NCBI GenBank assembly: GCA_947176285.1
Contig: CAMWQF010000157.1
Coordinates: forward strand, 1-6,644
Origin: an uncultured Porphyromonadaceae bacterium
GTDB lineage: Bacteria; Bacteroidota; Bacteroidia; Bacteroidales; Muribaculaceae
Length of the DNA stretch: 6,644 nucleotides
Reading direction: 5' to 3'
Each line of letters begins with the position of its first letter. The first letter of the stretch is position 1. The position numbers and the translations under genes are program-made. Below the pieces are notes generated by a model. It was not told the DNA's origin and did not search any database. It saw only the letters and a list, made by a program, of their open reading frames with translations. This document shows, piece after piece, positions 6,292 to 6,644 of this stretch.

Positions 6292-6644
6292 TTATTTTTT
6301 GAGGTGGAGAAGACGTTTAAGTCGATTTTTAACCTTAATCATGTATGGGTTTGCACGTTTGTCGGCAGGAAGAGGTTGTTTAGGGTCAAACAGCATGCCG
6401 GTGCATAGACACATCCGACGGTTGTTTCGTTGCAGAATGTCATAATTCTTGCAACCCTGGCAACCTTGCCAAAATTCATCATCATCTGTCAACTCTGAGA
6501 ATGTCACAGGCTTATAGCCCATTCTTGAGTTGAGTTTCATGACTGGAAGGGACGTTGTAATAGAGAAAAGTTTCGCGAACGGAAAGCGCAGTCGAGCCAG
6601 CTCGAAGGTTTTCGTCTTGATGGCGCCGGCAAGGCCAAGATGAC
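6292..6644 (-). CDS. GNAT-family N-acyltransferase, C-terminal part (partial); candidate N-acylglutamate synthase
   Basis: The frame is open to the window edge, so the internal Met at 6540-6538 is not the true start; 34 more codons lie upstream of it here. The edge reads HLGLAGAIKTKTFELAR after an incomplete codon ending in GT. If that codon is CGT, the sequence matches the acyl-CoA pyrophosphate loop R/Q-x-x-G-x-G/A of GNAT enzymes. FSITTSLPVMKLNSRMGYKPV fits the following strand, helix and strand (the usual N-x-x-x-x-Y-x-K-x-GF region). The tail has four cysteines in GCQGC and CLC and ends in a basic segment rich in K and R. It sits directly upstream of argG, as a GNAT gene does in Bacteroides, where I recall it being proposed to acylate glutamate; I cannot verify that here. 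It would supply the first pathway step, for which no ArgA or ArgJ is visible. Function is inferred; the family call is moderately strong. Confidence 0.72.
   Translation of the reverse strand, partial: HLGLAGAIKTKTFELARLRFPFAKLFSITTSLPVMKLNSRMGYKPVTFSELTDDDEFWQGCQGCKNYDILQRNNRRMCLCTGMLFDPKQPLPADKRANPYMIKVKNRLKRLLHLKK

Noticed and set aside
6292..6540. A stand-alone 82-residue cysteine-rich small protein upstream of argG
   Set aside because: The frame continues without a stop to the window edge and reads as a GNAT C-terminus, so the Met at 6540 is internal.

Overview
The window holds a compact arginine biosynthesis operon, entirely on the minus strand, that looks like it comes from a member of the Bacteroidales (phylum Bacteroidota). 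Three things support this. The transcarbamylase is of the Bacteroides N-succinylornithine type. The ribosome binding regions are A/T-rich with no clear Shine-Dalgarno sequence. The acyltransferase next to argG resembles, from memory, the one found beside argG in Bacteroides. The family within the Bacteroidales cannot be fixed from this sequence.

In transcription order (right to left) the genes are: the C-terminal part of a GNAT acyltransferase (6644-6292, truncated by the window edge), argG (6206-4989), argC (4992-4024), argD (4020-2890), the transcarbamylase argF' (2878-1925), argB (1919-1140), an ArgE/DapE-family deacylase (1127-57) and the first 16 codons of argH (50-1, running off the window). 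From argG to argH the genes are separated by -4, 3, 11, 5, 12 and 6 bases, so they are almost certainly cotranscribed. The only looser junction is the 85 bases between the GNAT gene and argG. No RNA gene, mobile element, CRISPR array, terminator or recognisable promoter was seen.

Together the genes could carry out the whole route from glutamate to arginine: N-acylation of glutamate (GNAT, inferred), phosphorylation (ArgB), reduction (ArgC), transamination (ArgD), carbamoylation of the acylated ornithine (ArgF'), deacylation of the acyl-citrulline (ArgE), then argininosuccinate synthesis and cleavage (ArgG, ArgH). Carbamoylation comes before deacylation, so free ornithine is bypassed. The position that sets acetyl versus succinyl specificity in the transcarbamylase is alanine here, which fits succinylated intermediates but is not the proline of the Bacteroides fragilis enzyme.

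The least ordinary part is the right-hand edge. The GNAT fragment carries a four-cysteine pattern (CxxC-x13-CxC) unusual for this fold. Its stop codon follows an A6 run, after which another reading frame stays open almost to argG.
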